A DNA stretch of 64,000 nt. It comes from Melieria omissa. Taxonomy: Eukaryota; Arthropoda; Insecta; Diptera; Ulidiidae. Below, one piece after another: positions 19,236 to 28,655 of the stretch. The position numbers and the translations under genes are program-made. Every line of letters begins with the position of its first letter. Position 1 is the first letter of the stretch. The notes under the pieces are model-generated. The model worked only from the letters and a program-made list of their open reading frames with translations, was not told the origin of the DNA and did not search any database. Location: NCBI GenBank assembly GCA_963971225.1, contig OZ020269.1:930001-994000 (forward strand). The letters are read 5' to 3'.

Positions 19236-20440
19236 CTTCGTTCAATAATGTGTGTGACTGACACATAGATGGCGGCACTAATACTAAATCAATATTTTTT
19301 TTCGCCTTTTTAGGCTTACTGTCAAAATTATATGTCAATCCGACCAGTAGTTTACAAGTTACAGTGCTTTAAGTGACACTACTTTTGGGTTTTCAAAAAA
19401 AATGAATTCAAAGCAATTCCGTGTGCTGATTTATCATTGTTTTTTAATGAAAAAAAATACTGTTCAATGCCAGGAATGGCTTGAAAAACATTATTCGGAC
19501 TCTGCTCCATCAAAAAGAACCATTTGTTAATGGTATGCCGAATTCAAACGTGGTCGTACAGACACCGATGACATTCCATCTACTGGACGGCCAAATGACG
19601 CTGTTATTACGGAAAACGTTGAAAAAACACTGAAAATCATTATGTCCGACCGTAAAGTGAAAGTGGGGGAGATTGCTGACATTCTAAAGATATCAGCAGG
19701 CAGTGTACACACCATAATACACGAACATTTGGTTATGAAAAAGGTGTTTTCGAAATGGGTGCCGCGTTTGCTCACACCGGAGCAAAAACAACAACGAATC
19801 GATGATTCAAAGAGCTGTTTGGACATGTTTACGCGCAACAAGTCGGAGTTTTTGCGTCGGTACATCACAATGGATGAAACATGGATCCACCATTTCACTC
19901 CATAGTCAAATCGGCAGTCTGCTGAGTGGCATGCAACCGGAAAAGCCGCCCAAAGCGTCCAAAGGCGCAAACATCGGCTGGCAAGGTTATGGCGTCAGTA
20001 TTTTGGGATGTGCGGAATAATATTCATCGACTATCTTGAGAAAGGGAAAACAATCAATAGCGACTATTATATAGCGTTGTTGGAATGTTTGAAAGAAGAA
20101 ATCGCGATTAAGCGGCCCCATATGAAGAAGAAAAAAGTGTTGTTTCACCAAGACAATGCACCGTGTCACAAGTCAATGAAAACGATGGCAAAAATGCATG
20201 AATTGGGCTTCGAATTGCTTCCTCATCCCCCGTATTCTCCAGATCTGGCCCCCAGCGACTACAGACCTGAAAAAGATGCTCGGTGGTAAGAGATTTGGCT
20301 CAAATGATGAAGTAATCGCCGAAACAAACGCCTATTTTGAAGGCAAAGAAAAATCGTTCTACAAAGGCGGTATCGAAAGATTGGAAAAGCGTTGGAATGA
20401 TTGTATCTCCCTAAAAGGGGACTATGTTGATGAATAAAAA
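19236..20440 (+). mobile_element. Mar-1: irritans-type mariner, inside G17-a
   Basis: A plus-strand mariner lies between the RNase H and reverse-transcriptase parts of G17-a. The transposase frame runs 19402-20437. I could not define matching terminal inverted repeats, so both ends are approximate and the right terminus may be lost. Confidence 0.75.
19402..20437 (+). pseudogene. Mar-1 transposase (mariner, DD34D), broken
   Basis: It starts at ATG 19402 (MNSKQFRVLIYHCFLMKKNT). It shows the helix-turn-helix region (KVGEIADILKISAGSVHTII), the WVPRLLTPEQKQ linker and all three catalytic aspartates in context: TMDETWIHH (about 19870), FHQDNAPCH (about 20150) and SPDLAPSDY (about 20240). It ends GDYVDE. 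It is disabled by stops (19528, 19903), a shift near 20010 and a small deletion after SDY. Wording of the motifs fits the irritans subfamily. Confidence 0.85.
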
Positions 20441-20549
20441 TTTCACTTTCATCTGTTTCCCGGATTTTGGAAGTTCTAGTTTCGAAATTTGCTCGACTTT
20501 GGCCGGATTGGGCTTAACACCTTCTGGTGTCAAAATATGACCCAAATAC
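20441..20549 (-). pseudogene. pol: G17-a reverse transcriptase thumb/connection fragment
   Basis: Between Mar-1 and Mdg-c a short minus-strand stretch encodes LGHILTPEGVKPNPAKVEQ, the conserved Gypsy connection block. It continues the pol frame that ends at 28656 on the other side of Mdg-c. Confidence 0.8.
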
Positions 20550-20553
20550 AAAG

Positions 20554-21154
20554 TGTAGTGGTACCGCGTGACCACTTATGCCAACAGTATAGCGCACAAG
20601 CCAATCGACAAGACCAACGTACATCAATCGGTGCGCGCGCCACTTTGTTTACATTTTGCAAGTGTCAAGTGTCGCATGCACAAGAACGCCGGCGTCACTC
20701 AAGTGGCCTGCACTTGCACAAGCGACACATGTCACAACACATGTGGGCACTTGCACCGATCGCGCATTGCAATACGACCCGACCTACCACAGGTCGACGC
20801 AGAGCGTTGGCCCACTTAAGGAAAATGCCGCGTCGTCAGAATTGACCCGCGCCGTGATTGGCTCGATGCTCATCGACTGGAAATGGAAGGAGGAGCACTG
20901 GAATTGCCCCTCCGCACAACCGTTGTAAATTTTAGTATATAAGACCTGGTTTTTCAAAATAAAGATCAGCTTTATGACATGAGGCAAACTGTTCGTTTCC
21001 TTCACTGAAATACTGCTCATAACGTCGGCTTTCTAGCCACTTGTAACTGGCGCGGCTCGCCCTAATAATAAGCCAACCCGTACTGCAAATCACGTACTTA
21101 GACAAAATCCTCTACACGTACTGCCAATCACGCACTAAGAAAAAATCCTCTACA
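20554..21154 (+). repeat. Mdg-c 5' LTR (601 bp)
   Basis: Starts TGTAGTGGTACCGCGTGACC and ends AAATCCTCTACA. The only difference seen from the 3' LTR is C at 20907 against T at 28404. Confidence 0.95.
20936..20963 (+). promoter_or_regulatory. TATA box and polyadenylation signal of Mdg-c LTR
   Basis: TATATAAG (20936-20943) is followed by AATAAA (20958-20963). The same pair is at 28433-28440 and 28455-28460 in the 3' LTR. Closeness of the two signals matches Mdg-a and Mdg-b. Confidence 0.65.
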
Positions 21155-21204
21155 TGGCGATCCTGCCCAACGTCGAACACAGATCACAGTAACACCGATC
21201 CTGC
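21155..21204 (+). promoter_or_regulatory. Mdg-c primer binding site with second PBS-like motif
   Basis: TGGCGATCCTGCCCAACG starts directly after the LTR. CGATCCTGCC recurs at 21196-21205. Pairing with a tRNA-Arg 3' end is from memory. Confidence 0.75.
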
Positions 21205-21262
21205 CGACCGAAGTTTAATTTCTGCCCATTCCACGCTAAAACACCTTTACACCGATCCCCTG

Positions 21263-21688
21263 ATGACAACACAGGAAGAGATCGACGGGATATTCGAGAA
21301 GTGGGTCCGTCTAGCGGCTGAAGAAGCTGAAGAATACGTCCCAGAAGCTACAACGCCACAAGCAGAATACCCAGTATACACACCGACAAATAAAGCAGCA
21401 GGTCCTCAACCCCTTTCCCTGGAAAAGTACAGAGCCAGGCAGAGTCAGCGACGCCCCAACGCACCGAAAACACAATCAACAGCGGCCGACAAGCCACGGA
21501 AAAGACAACGAGCAGGCCGGCAAGTGAAAGAGCGGAAACAACGAGCGATAACGACGGACAAGGACACCAAGGACACACTACTTCGACAACTACATGGGGG
21601 CTACAAGAAGCAAAGAGGAGGTGATAGTAGCCACCAACAACGCGGCCAGCTCCAACGCAACAAATACGACCACCAACACCAACAATAA
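21263..21688 (+). CDS. Mdg-c small ORF A (basic protein, 141 aa)
   Basis: The ATG at 21263 gives MTTQEEIDGIFEKWVRLAAE. Conserved blocks with Mdg-a ORF A are EYVPE, YTPTNKAAGP, EKYRARQ and the basic RQRAGRQVKERKQR, then TTDKDTKDTLL. The last 30 or so residues overlap ORF B in another frame and are unlike Mdg-a, so this end may be a shifted tail. No family was recognised; the basic region could bind RNA. Confidence 0.65.
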   Translation: MTTQEEIDGIFEKWVRLAAEEAEEYVPEATTPQAEYPVYTPTNKAAGPQPLSLEKYRARQSQRRPNAPKTQSTAADKPRKRQRAGRQVKERKQRAITTDKDTKDTLLRQLHGGYKKQRGGDSSHQQRGQLQRNKYDHQHQQ

Positions 21689-21812
21689 CTATTTAATTTA
21701 TATTTTAACTATTATAGTAATATTACTTATTCTACTGGAAATACATAAATATTACAAAAATTATGTAAGAAAATTAATATCCAAAAATGTTAAAATCAGC
21801 ACAATAGTTTAA
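21594..21812 (+). CDS. Mdg-c small ORF B: MG-start single-pass membrane microprotein
   Basis: 72 residues from ATG 21594: MGATRSKEEVIVATNNAASS, then an Asn/Thr linker, hydrophobic YLIYILTIIVILLILLEI and basic HKYYKNYVRKLISKNVKIS. It overlaps the end of ORF A by 95 bases in a different frame. Gly2 and Ser6 fit an N-myristoyl signal. It aligns with the 1561-1779 copy over the whole length with mostly conservative changes, which argues for a selected protein. Confidence 0.72.
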   Translation: MGATRSKEEVIVATNNAASSNATNTTTNTNNNYLIYILTIIVILLILLEIHKYYKNYVRKLISKNVKISTIV

Positions 21813-21963
21813 AACAAAAAAAAAAAAATAAATATATAAATAAAGCCATGTTAAGAATAAACTAATTTTCATGTACAAATACCAAAATTATCCCTAGTAA
21901 ACATTACAGCAAAAAAAAAAAAAAAAGAAGAAATTACAGAAAAAGAAAAAGAAATTAGATAAT

Positions 21964-22083
21964 ATGGACAGAAGACAGAAAAACAGACAAAAACCAGAAC
22001 AGACGGTGTTAGAAACAGATGAACAGAAAAAACTACAAGAGGAGACAGTACGAATGCTTAACAGGTTCAATCTTCGGTTTTAA
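21964..22083 (+). CDS. Mdg-c small ORF C, shortened (39 aa)
   Basis: ATG 21964 to TAA 22081-22083, immediately before gag. The end EEETVRMLNRFNLRF resembles the end of ORF C in Mdg-b (EEESYRMFNMLNMRF), but the IGM-R-PT-EDVRN core is absent, so this is probably an internally deleted copy. Confidence 0.5.
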   Translation: MDRRQKNRQKPEQTVLETDEQKKLQEETVRMLNRFNLRF

Positions 22084-22092
22084 GAAATGTAA

Positions 22093-23379
22093 ATGGAGGA
22101 CATTTTCGACGAACTAAGTAGAATCCTAACAAACTTACGAAAGACACCAAACCGCCAGTATTCAAAAGAAACTTTAGCGAAAAAACAGCACACCATTGCT
22201 GAATTAAAAGAACGATTTGAAGAACAGTTAACAGCACACACTGACAAAGAACATGCAACAGGCATAAAAATAGCCTTTAACAGGACATACCACGACATTA
22301 ACGATATATTAAAACAGAAACAGACCAATAACAACCCAGGGGAAATACCCAAAGCAACCAACATGTCTACATTCAATATAGAAACGGCAATGAAGGCCAT
22401 TCCGAATTTCTCAGGCAACTACAGAGACCTAGACACATTCACGAAAATAACAGAGCTAATACACAAGAAACTAGACGCAACTGGCAAAACCGAACTTCTA
22501 GAATTCGTATTTTACGCAAAATTAAGCCTTACAACTAGAACAGCAATCGGTCACAATATTCCAAAAACGTTTGAAGAACTAACGACGCTACTGTATGAAC
22601 GATACAAGAGCACAAACACGATTCCCCAGCTCCAAAATCAACTGTCATACTTCGTCCAGAGAAACCTCGACATAACCACGTATAAGAATAAAATACTAAA
22701 CCTAATAGCGGAGTTAAACAAACTACAAATAGCTCAAGCCAGCTCTGAACTAACCACGATCGAGCAAAACGTAATAACGAAAATTAATGAACAATACAGC
22801 CTCACTGTATTCAAAAATGGACTCAATGACGAATACAAACAAACCATTTTCGCAGCAATGCCAAAAACTTTTAACCAAGCAGTCGAATTGGCTTTAGAAC
22901 TAGAAAAGGACAAGAAACAAACACAGGCAAGAATGATGTTTATTAACAGGAACAGCAACAATCGAGACAACAACCAAAACAGAGCAAACCACAGAAGTTT
23001 TTACCAACAAGACAACAACAGATACCAAAACAACAACAATGTTAGAAACAACAACAACTACAGGAACAACAGCCAACAAGCTAACTACAACCCCAGAAAC
23101 AATCAGAACAACAGCAACTATCAAACAAATTCTCGCAACACATACAACAACGGCAGACCAAACAGTCACACTACTAACACGAATTTCAATAACAGAAATC
23201 AAAACCAAGGGAACTATAACCAAAACAACAGAAACTTCAACCAAAACTCAAGGTACAACAACAATGCAAACAGAAACCAAAACTTCAACAACCATGGTCG
23301 CCCTACACACATCAATTACATTCAGGAAAACTCGGGCGACCCGGAGGAAGACAATCACATTCCTCCGGGGGAGCAATAA
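22093..23379 (+). CDS. gag: Mdg-c gag (428 aa)
   Basis: ATG 22093. It has an N-terminal helical part (MEDIFDELSRILTNLRKTPN), then the gag core FNIETAMKAIPNFSGNYRDL, RYKSTNTIPQLQNQLSYFVQ, AELNKLQIAQ and IFAAMPKTFNQAVELALELE, and from about residue 270 a strongly Asn/Gln/Arg-rich tail ending PEEDNHIPPGEQ. There is no CCHC knuckle. It is the only complete gag of the three Mdg copies. The pol frame is at -1 and overlaps the gag end. Confidence 0.9.
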   Translation: MEDIFDELSRILTNLRKTPNRQYSKETLAKKQHTIAELKERFEEQLTAHTDKEHATGIKIAFNRTYHDINDILKQKQTNNNPGEIPKATNMSTFNIETAMKAIPNFSGNYRDLDTFTKITELIHKKLDATGKTELLEFVFYAKLSLTTRTAIGHNIPKTFEELTTLLYERYKSTNTIPQLQNQLSYFVQRNLDITTYKNKILNLIAELNKLQIAQASSELTTIEQNVITKINEQYSLTVFKNGLNDEYKQTIFAAMPKTFNQAVELALELEKDKKQTQARMMFINRNSNNRDNNQNRANHRSFYQQDNNRYQNNNNVRNNNNYRNNSQQANYNPRNNQNNSNYQTNSRNTYNNGRPNSHTTNTNFNNRNQNQGNYNQNNRNFNQNSRYNNNANRNQNFNNHGRPTHINYIQENSGDPEEDNHIPPGEQ

Positions 23380-24798
23380 CAAATGATCGAAGAATTTACC
23401 TAATATCAGAAAATTTAACGAATTATGTCACACTGAAATGCAACCAATTTAGTAAACCTTTGACATTCCTCATTGATACCGGAGCAGACATATCACTTTG
23501 TAAAACAAACAACGATGACAACCTTGAGATCAACACAGAAAACACATGTAAACTAGCAGGAATATCCACACAAAAAATAAACTCACTGGGAACATTAAAA
23601 CTGACATTCCCACTACGAAAAACCAAAACAGAGTTAAACTTCCACATGGTCAATGAAGATTGCCCAATCGTAACAAATGGAATAATAGGAAGAGACTTTT
23701 TACTCAAATACATGTGCAAAATATACTATGAAACCCTCACGCTAACAATGGTCATAAACGAAGAAGAATATATATTTCCTATAGCAACCAAGCCACCGCC
23801 ACACACCTCACACACAATACCGCCAAGATGTGAAGCAATACTACCTATCAGCATGAATATTCGAGAAGACAGCGTAATACTAAACCAAGAACTTGCAAAC
23901 GGAGTATTTTTGGCAAATTCCATCGCACCAGCAAAAGGCAAATGCCACGTAAAAATAATCAATACAACAAATGAAACAATAACAATAAAAAACATCAGAC
24001 CAGAAATAGAAAATTTGTCTAATTATACAATAATGAAAACAAACCACAACAACAAAAGTTCAGACAATGAACGATTCAGTAGACTAATATCAACACTCAA
24101 GCTAGACAACCTAGATGCGCAAACAGAGACAGAACTCAAAACCATTTTCCGAAAATATCAAACAGTTTTCCACCTGGAAGGTGAAGAGATTACAACAAAT
24201 AATTTCTACACTCAACAACTCAACCTTGAAGACTCCACACCCGTATATATAAAGAACTACAGATTACCACAAACTCAACAGGAAGAGATAAAGAACCAGG
24301 TACAAAAATTAATAGACAGCGATATCATAGAACCATCAACTAGCCCATACAACGCACCCCTACTACTAGTACCGAAAAAAAGCGAAGGTAATACAAAGAA
24401 ATGGCGATTAGTCGTAGATTACAGAAAACTAAATGACAAAATAATAAATGATAAATTCCCGCTTACACGACTAGAAGATGTTCTTGATATACTTGGCAGA
24501 GCGAAATACTTCTCAACCTTAGACATGACCAGCTCTTTCCATCAAATACCTTTGGAACAAGATTCAAGACCACCCACAGCATTTTCAACACAAGATGGAC
24601 ACTACCAATTTAAAAGACTACCCTTTGGCCTCAAAATATCCTCAAACAGTTTTCAACGCATGCTTACTTTGGCACTAAGTGGACTTAGCTCTGACGCATT
24701 TCTCTATGTTGACGATATAATAGTATTTGGATGTTCATTAAAACACCACAATGAAAATCTGATTAAAGTTTTCGACCGACTACAACAATACAACTTAA
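23343..24798 (+). CDS. pol: Mdg-c pol, part 1: protease and reverse transcriptase (interrupted by TT-2)
   Basis: The frame is open from inside the gag end (-1 relative to gag). It contains protease (LTFLIDTGADISLC, 23458-23500; IIGRDFLLKY) and reverse transcriptase ([51 protein letters not shown], catalytic FLYVDDIIVFG at about 24700-24730). TT-2 enters at the TTAA 24795-24798 and adds foreign codons before a stop at 24854. Coding resumes at 25513. Confidence 0.9.
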
Positions 24799-25512
24799 GG
24801 GGCCCGAACACTGTAAACTGCGATTTTTCATATGTTTTTTATTTTATTTATTAAAAAATAACGGACGTTCCGATTTACATGAAACTTTACACATATGTTA
24901 ATAAATGTTTAGATTACCTTTTTTACTACCTTTTTTAATTCGATTTGCCCCTTTCAAAACTTAAAACGCGATTATCTCGAAACCATCTTTTTTGACCGCG
25001 TTGACAGCATAACTGAAAAAGTTTTTATCCGATCGACCTGATTCAAATTGCATTCTATTCGGGAATAGTGTCGCTTCTGCTCGACGTAGCCGTTTTTCGA
25101 TATATGCCAAACTTTTTTTTTTATAAATAATTTAGTGCAAAATTTTACGCGAAAAAAAAAACTTTTTCTTCAAACAGCCGCCATTTTTTTTCTAATCAAT
25201 ATTTTTAAAATCCCCTACGTCAAACAGTAGCCAGTAATGTATGTTTCAAGAATCTTTTTTGTTTTTTGCTCTAGGAGGCTCCGTTATGCTGATTTGCTGT
25301 CAACGCGACAAGGGTCATTTTAAAAAGACGACATTTTGGATCAGCTACAGAATACAAACATGGCCGCAAAAAAAAAAAAAAAAAATTGTTTTCGATAATC
25401 TAAACATTTATTAACATATGTGTAAAGTTTCATGTAAATCGGAACGTCCGTTTTTTTTTTTAAATAAAATAAAAAACATATGAAAAATCGCAGTTTACAG
25501 TGTTCGGGCCCC
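24799..25512. mobile_element. TT-2: TTAA element with long terminal inverted repeats (714 bp)
   Basis: TTAA flanks both sides (24795-24798, 25513-25516). The ends GGGGCCCGAACACTGTAAAC and its complement continue as near-perfect inverted repeats for more than 100 bp (to about TAAATGTTTAGATTA). The interior is AT-rich and has no gene. It interrupts pol of Mdg-c; because Mdg-c is itself young, this is the most recent event in the stack. Confidence 0.9.
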
Positions 25513-27807
25513 TTAAAGCTAAATGCAAGCAAATGCCAATTTCTAAAACCAGAAGTCATCTATTTAGGACATTTAATCACAGATAAAGGCATCAGAACAG
25601 ATCCAACGAAATTCGAAGCAGTACTGAAATATCCAACACCAACGAATGCCGATGAAGTACGTCGATTTGTAGCATTTTGCAACTACTACAGACGTTTCAT
25701 ACCAGAATTCGCATCAATAGTAAAATGTCTTAACTCTCTCCTTAAGAAAGGGACGCCTTTCATCTGGTCAGACGAGTGCAAGACAGCTTTCGAAACACTA
25801 AAACAAAAATTAACAAACACACCAATATTACAATATCCGGATTTTAGCAAAACCTTCATATTAACAACAGACGCTTCAGACTTCGCCCTCGGAGCAGTAT
25901 TATCCCAAGGAGAAATTGGACATGACCTTCCCATTTCATATGCAAGCAAATCACTACAAAAACACGATATCAATAAACCAATAATAGAAAAAGAACTTTT
26001 AGCTATACATTGGGGAATAAACTACTTCAGACCATACCTCTACGGAAGAAAATTCATTGTTGTCACAGACCACAGACCACTGGTATCTCTATTTTCACAC
26101 AAAAACCCGTCATCTAAAATGACAAGAATCAGACTAGACTTATCTGATTACGACTTTGAAATCATATACAAACAAGGAAAAATCAACACAAATGCAGATG
26201 CTTTATCTCGCATAAAAATCGACAGCGACACACTAAAGGCAATGATTCCAACACAGGAAAATGACACAAATAACGGCAAGCAAATGGAAATACTGGCAAT
26301 TACAAGGAGCAAGGCAGCAACATTAGGAGCAAAAGTAAATAGCATGCACAATGAAGAAAAAGAAAATATTTATGGTACCAAGACACGCGATAATAGGAAG
26401 AACATATCTCAAGAGCCTGCGCAACTCTACATATGGGAATGTACCTCCATAAACGACGTGAAGAATATGAGAAGATTAAATTTTGAAATAAAAGAAAAGC
26501 ATCGGCCGATGATACATATTGACAATTATGAAGTGCACGTGACTTGTAGCGATGACCCTTTGAATCTAGATTCAATGTTGGAGAAACTACACAGTTCACT
26601 AAAGAAACTGCAGATAAAGGAGCTAGCCCTTTGCAGAGAAAATTTTAAGTTTGAAAATATCACAATGAATGCATTCAAGGAAAGATATAACGAAATAAAT
26701 AAAGATAAATGCTCGCCTACAAAAATACTTATATACAACGCTCCACGAAATGTTCAAAGCAAATTACAGCAGTACAAACTAATTGACGAATATCATAACG
26801 CCAGCACAGCCGGACATTTAGGAATTCGAAAAACGATTCTAAAATTAAAACAACGATACACATGGAAGAACATGAGACAAATGGTAAAAGAGTTTGTCAA
26901 CAATTGCCTGACCTGCTGCAAGAATAAAACAATTAGGCACACTAAAGAAGAACTGGTCAAAACAGACACGCCAGCAACAAGCTTCGAAACCATTACCATT
27001 GACACAGTCGGACCATTAAGAGTATCGAATGGATTCCGCTACATATTAACCATGCAATGCGATCTGACGAAATTTGTTATCGCACACCCAATAGAAACCA
27101 AGGACGCAAAAACAACAGCGAAAACACTTGTAGAACAGTTCATTCTCAAGTACGGTTGTTTTAAAACGTTGAAATCCGACCGAGGCACTGAGTTTACAAA
27201 TGAACTAATGCACAACATATGCCAATTACTTGACGTGCAACAAATTTTTTCGACACCCTACCATCATCAAACAATCGGTTCACTCGAACGTAACCACAGA
27301 ACACTGCATGAATACTTACTAGCATTTACAACCGAACCTGAATGGGACAAATGGGTACCATACTACACTTTCGCGTATAATACGACACCACATGTCGAAA
27401 CACTGTACTCACCGTACGAGTTAGTTTTCGGCAAATTACCGTCACTACCATGTGACAAAATATACGAAAACAAAGCTATTTATGACATTGACAATTACGC
27501 CAACGAAATAAAAGTTAGGCTACAAACATCTATAAATAAGGCTAGGAATATCATAGAATTAGCTAAAGATAAGAGAAAGATAAATTATAATAAGAATGTC
27601 AACAATATACCATTAAAAATAGGAGACTTAGTTTTTGTTAAGTTAGAAACAAATAAGAAATTACAAAGTCCCTACCATGGACCATACAAGATTGTAGATA
27701 GAAATGGAGTAAACTCCACAATAGAAATAAATGGTAAACATAAGATATTACATAACAATAACCTTAAGAAATTTCTAGGAAATAATGATATCGCAACTAT
27801 CAAATAA
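25513..27807 (+). CDS. pol: Mdg-c pol, part 2: connection, RNase H, integrase
   Basis: It continues pol after TT-2: connection (YLGHLITDKGIRTDP, YYRRFIPEFASI), RNase H (TTDASDFALGAVLSQG, VTDHRPLVSLFSHKN, NTNADALSR), and integrase zinc site (YHNASTAGHLG, NNCLTCCKNK), core (TIDTVGPLRVSN, KSDRGTEFTNE, HQTIGSLERNHR) and C-terminal GPY/F block (SPYHGPYKIVDRNGVNS). Stop at 27807. No inactivating change other than TT-2 was seen. Confidence 0.92.
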   Translation, partial: LKLNASKCQFLKPEVIYLGHLITDKGIRTDPTKFEAVLKYPTPTNADEVRRFVAFCNYYRRFIPEFASIVKCLNSLLKKGTPFIWSDECKTAFETLKQKLTNTPILQYPDFSKTFILTTDASDFALGAVLSQGEIGHDLPISYASKSLQKHDINKPIIEKELLAIHWGINYFRPYLYGRKFIVVTDHRPLVSLFSHKNPSSKMTRIRLDLSDYDFEIIYKQGKINTNADALSRIKIDSDTLKAMIPTQENDTNNGKQMEILAITRSKAATLGAKVNSMHNEEKENIYGTKTRDNRKNISQEPAQLYIWECTSINDVKNMRRLNFEIKEKHRPMIHIDNYEVHVTCSDDPLNLDSMLEKLHSSLKKLQIKELALCRENFKFENITMNAFKERYNEINKDKCSPTKILIYNAPRNVQSKLQQYKLIDEYHNASTAGHLGIRKTILKLKQRYTWKNMRQMVKEFVNNCLTCCKNKTIRHTKEELVKTDTPATSFETITIDTVGPLRVSNGFRYILTMQCDLTKFVIAHPIETKDAKTTAKTLVEQFILKYGCFKTLKSDRGTEFTNELMHNICQLLDVQQIFSTPYHHQTIGSLERNHRTLHEYLLAFTTEPEWDKWVPYYTFAYNTTPHVETLYSPYELVFGKLPSLPCDKIYENKAIYDIDNYANEIKVRLQTSINKARNIIELAKDKRKINYNKNVNNIPLKIGDLVFVKLETNKKLQSPYHGPYKIVDRNGVNSTIEINGKHKILHNNNLKKFLGNNDIATIK

Positions 27808-28050
27808 ATTGTGCAAAAAGCAAACACAAAATACACTTATTGCGCTAAGAAAACATACAATTATTATAAGAATATAAATTAACTCAATAACCAATACGCT
27901 ATCAACAAAATCAAACTCGTTTTATAAGATAAACATCATATTGTAAATTTATTTGATAACAGCTACTACAACATTGTAAAGCAATTCCAATGCCCCCCCC
28001 GAAATTCTAAAAATTTTTCCAAGGAATAATTTTTCGCTTAAGGGTAAGGG

Positions 28051-28651
28051 TGTAGTGGTACCGCGTGACCACTTATGCCAACAGTATAGCGCACAAGCCA
28101 ATCGACAAGACCAACGTACATCAATCGGTGCGCGCGCCACTTTGTTTACATTTTGCAAGTGTCAAGTGTCGCATGCACAAGAACGCCGGCGTCACTCAAG
28201 TGGCCTGCACTTGCACAAGCGACACATGTCACAACACATGTGGGCACTTGCACCGATCGCGCATTGCAATACGACCCGACCTACCACAGGTCGACGCAGA
28301 GCGTTGGCCCACTTAAGGAAAATGCCGCGTCGTCAGAATTGACCCGCGCCGTGATTGGCTCGATGCTCATCGACTGGAAATGGAAGGAGGAGCACTGGAA
28401 TTGTCCCTCCGCACAACCGTTGTAAATTTTAGTATATAAGACCTGGTTTTTCAAAATAAAGATCAGCTTTATGACATGAGGCAAACTGTTCGTTTCCTTC
28501 ACTGAAATACTGCTCATAACGTCGGCTTTCTAGCCACTTGTAACTGGCGCGGCTCGCCCTAATAATAAGCCAACCCGTACTGCAAATCACGTACTTAGAC
28601 AAAATCCTCTACACGTACTGCCAATCACGCACTAAGAAAAAATCCTCTACA
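28051..28651 (+). repeat. Mdg-c 3' LTR (601 bp)
   Basis: It is preceded by C8 (27993-28000) and the purine-rich AAGGGTAAGGG, then TGTAGTGG. It ends CTACA at 28651, followed by the AAAG duplication. Confidence 0.95.
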
Positions 28652-28655
28652 AAAG

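Larger units (their letters stand above)
20554..28651 (+). mobile_element. Mdg-c: young mdg1/412-like retrotransposon, inside G17-a
   Basis: This plus-strand element has two 601-bp LTRs that differ at a single base, indicating recent insertion. TSD AAAG lies at 20550-20553 and 28652-28655. Order: LTR, primer site, ORFs A, B, C, gag, pol, LTR. Pol is interrupted by TT-2; without it and one TTAA the element is 7380 bp. Confidence 0.95.

Noticed and set aside
25341..25559. 72-codon minus-strand frame
   Set aside because: Lies in the TT-2 inverted repeat and antisense pol; poly-Phe from an A-run.
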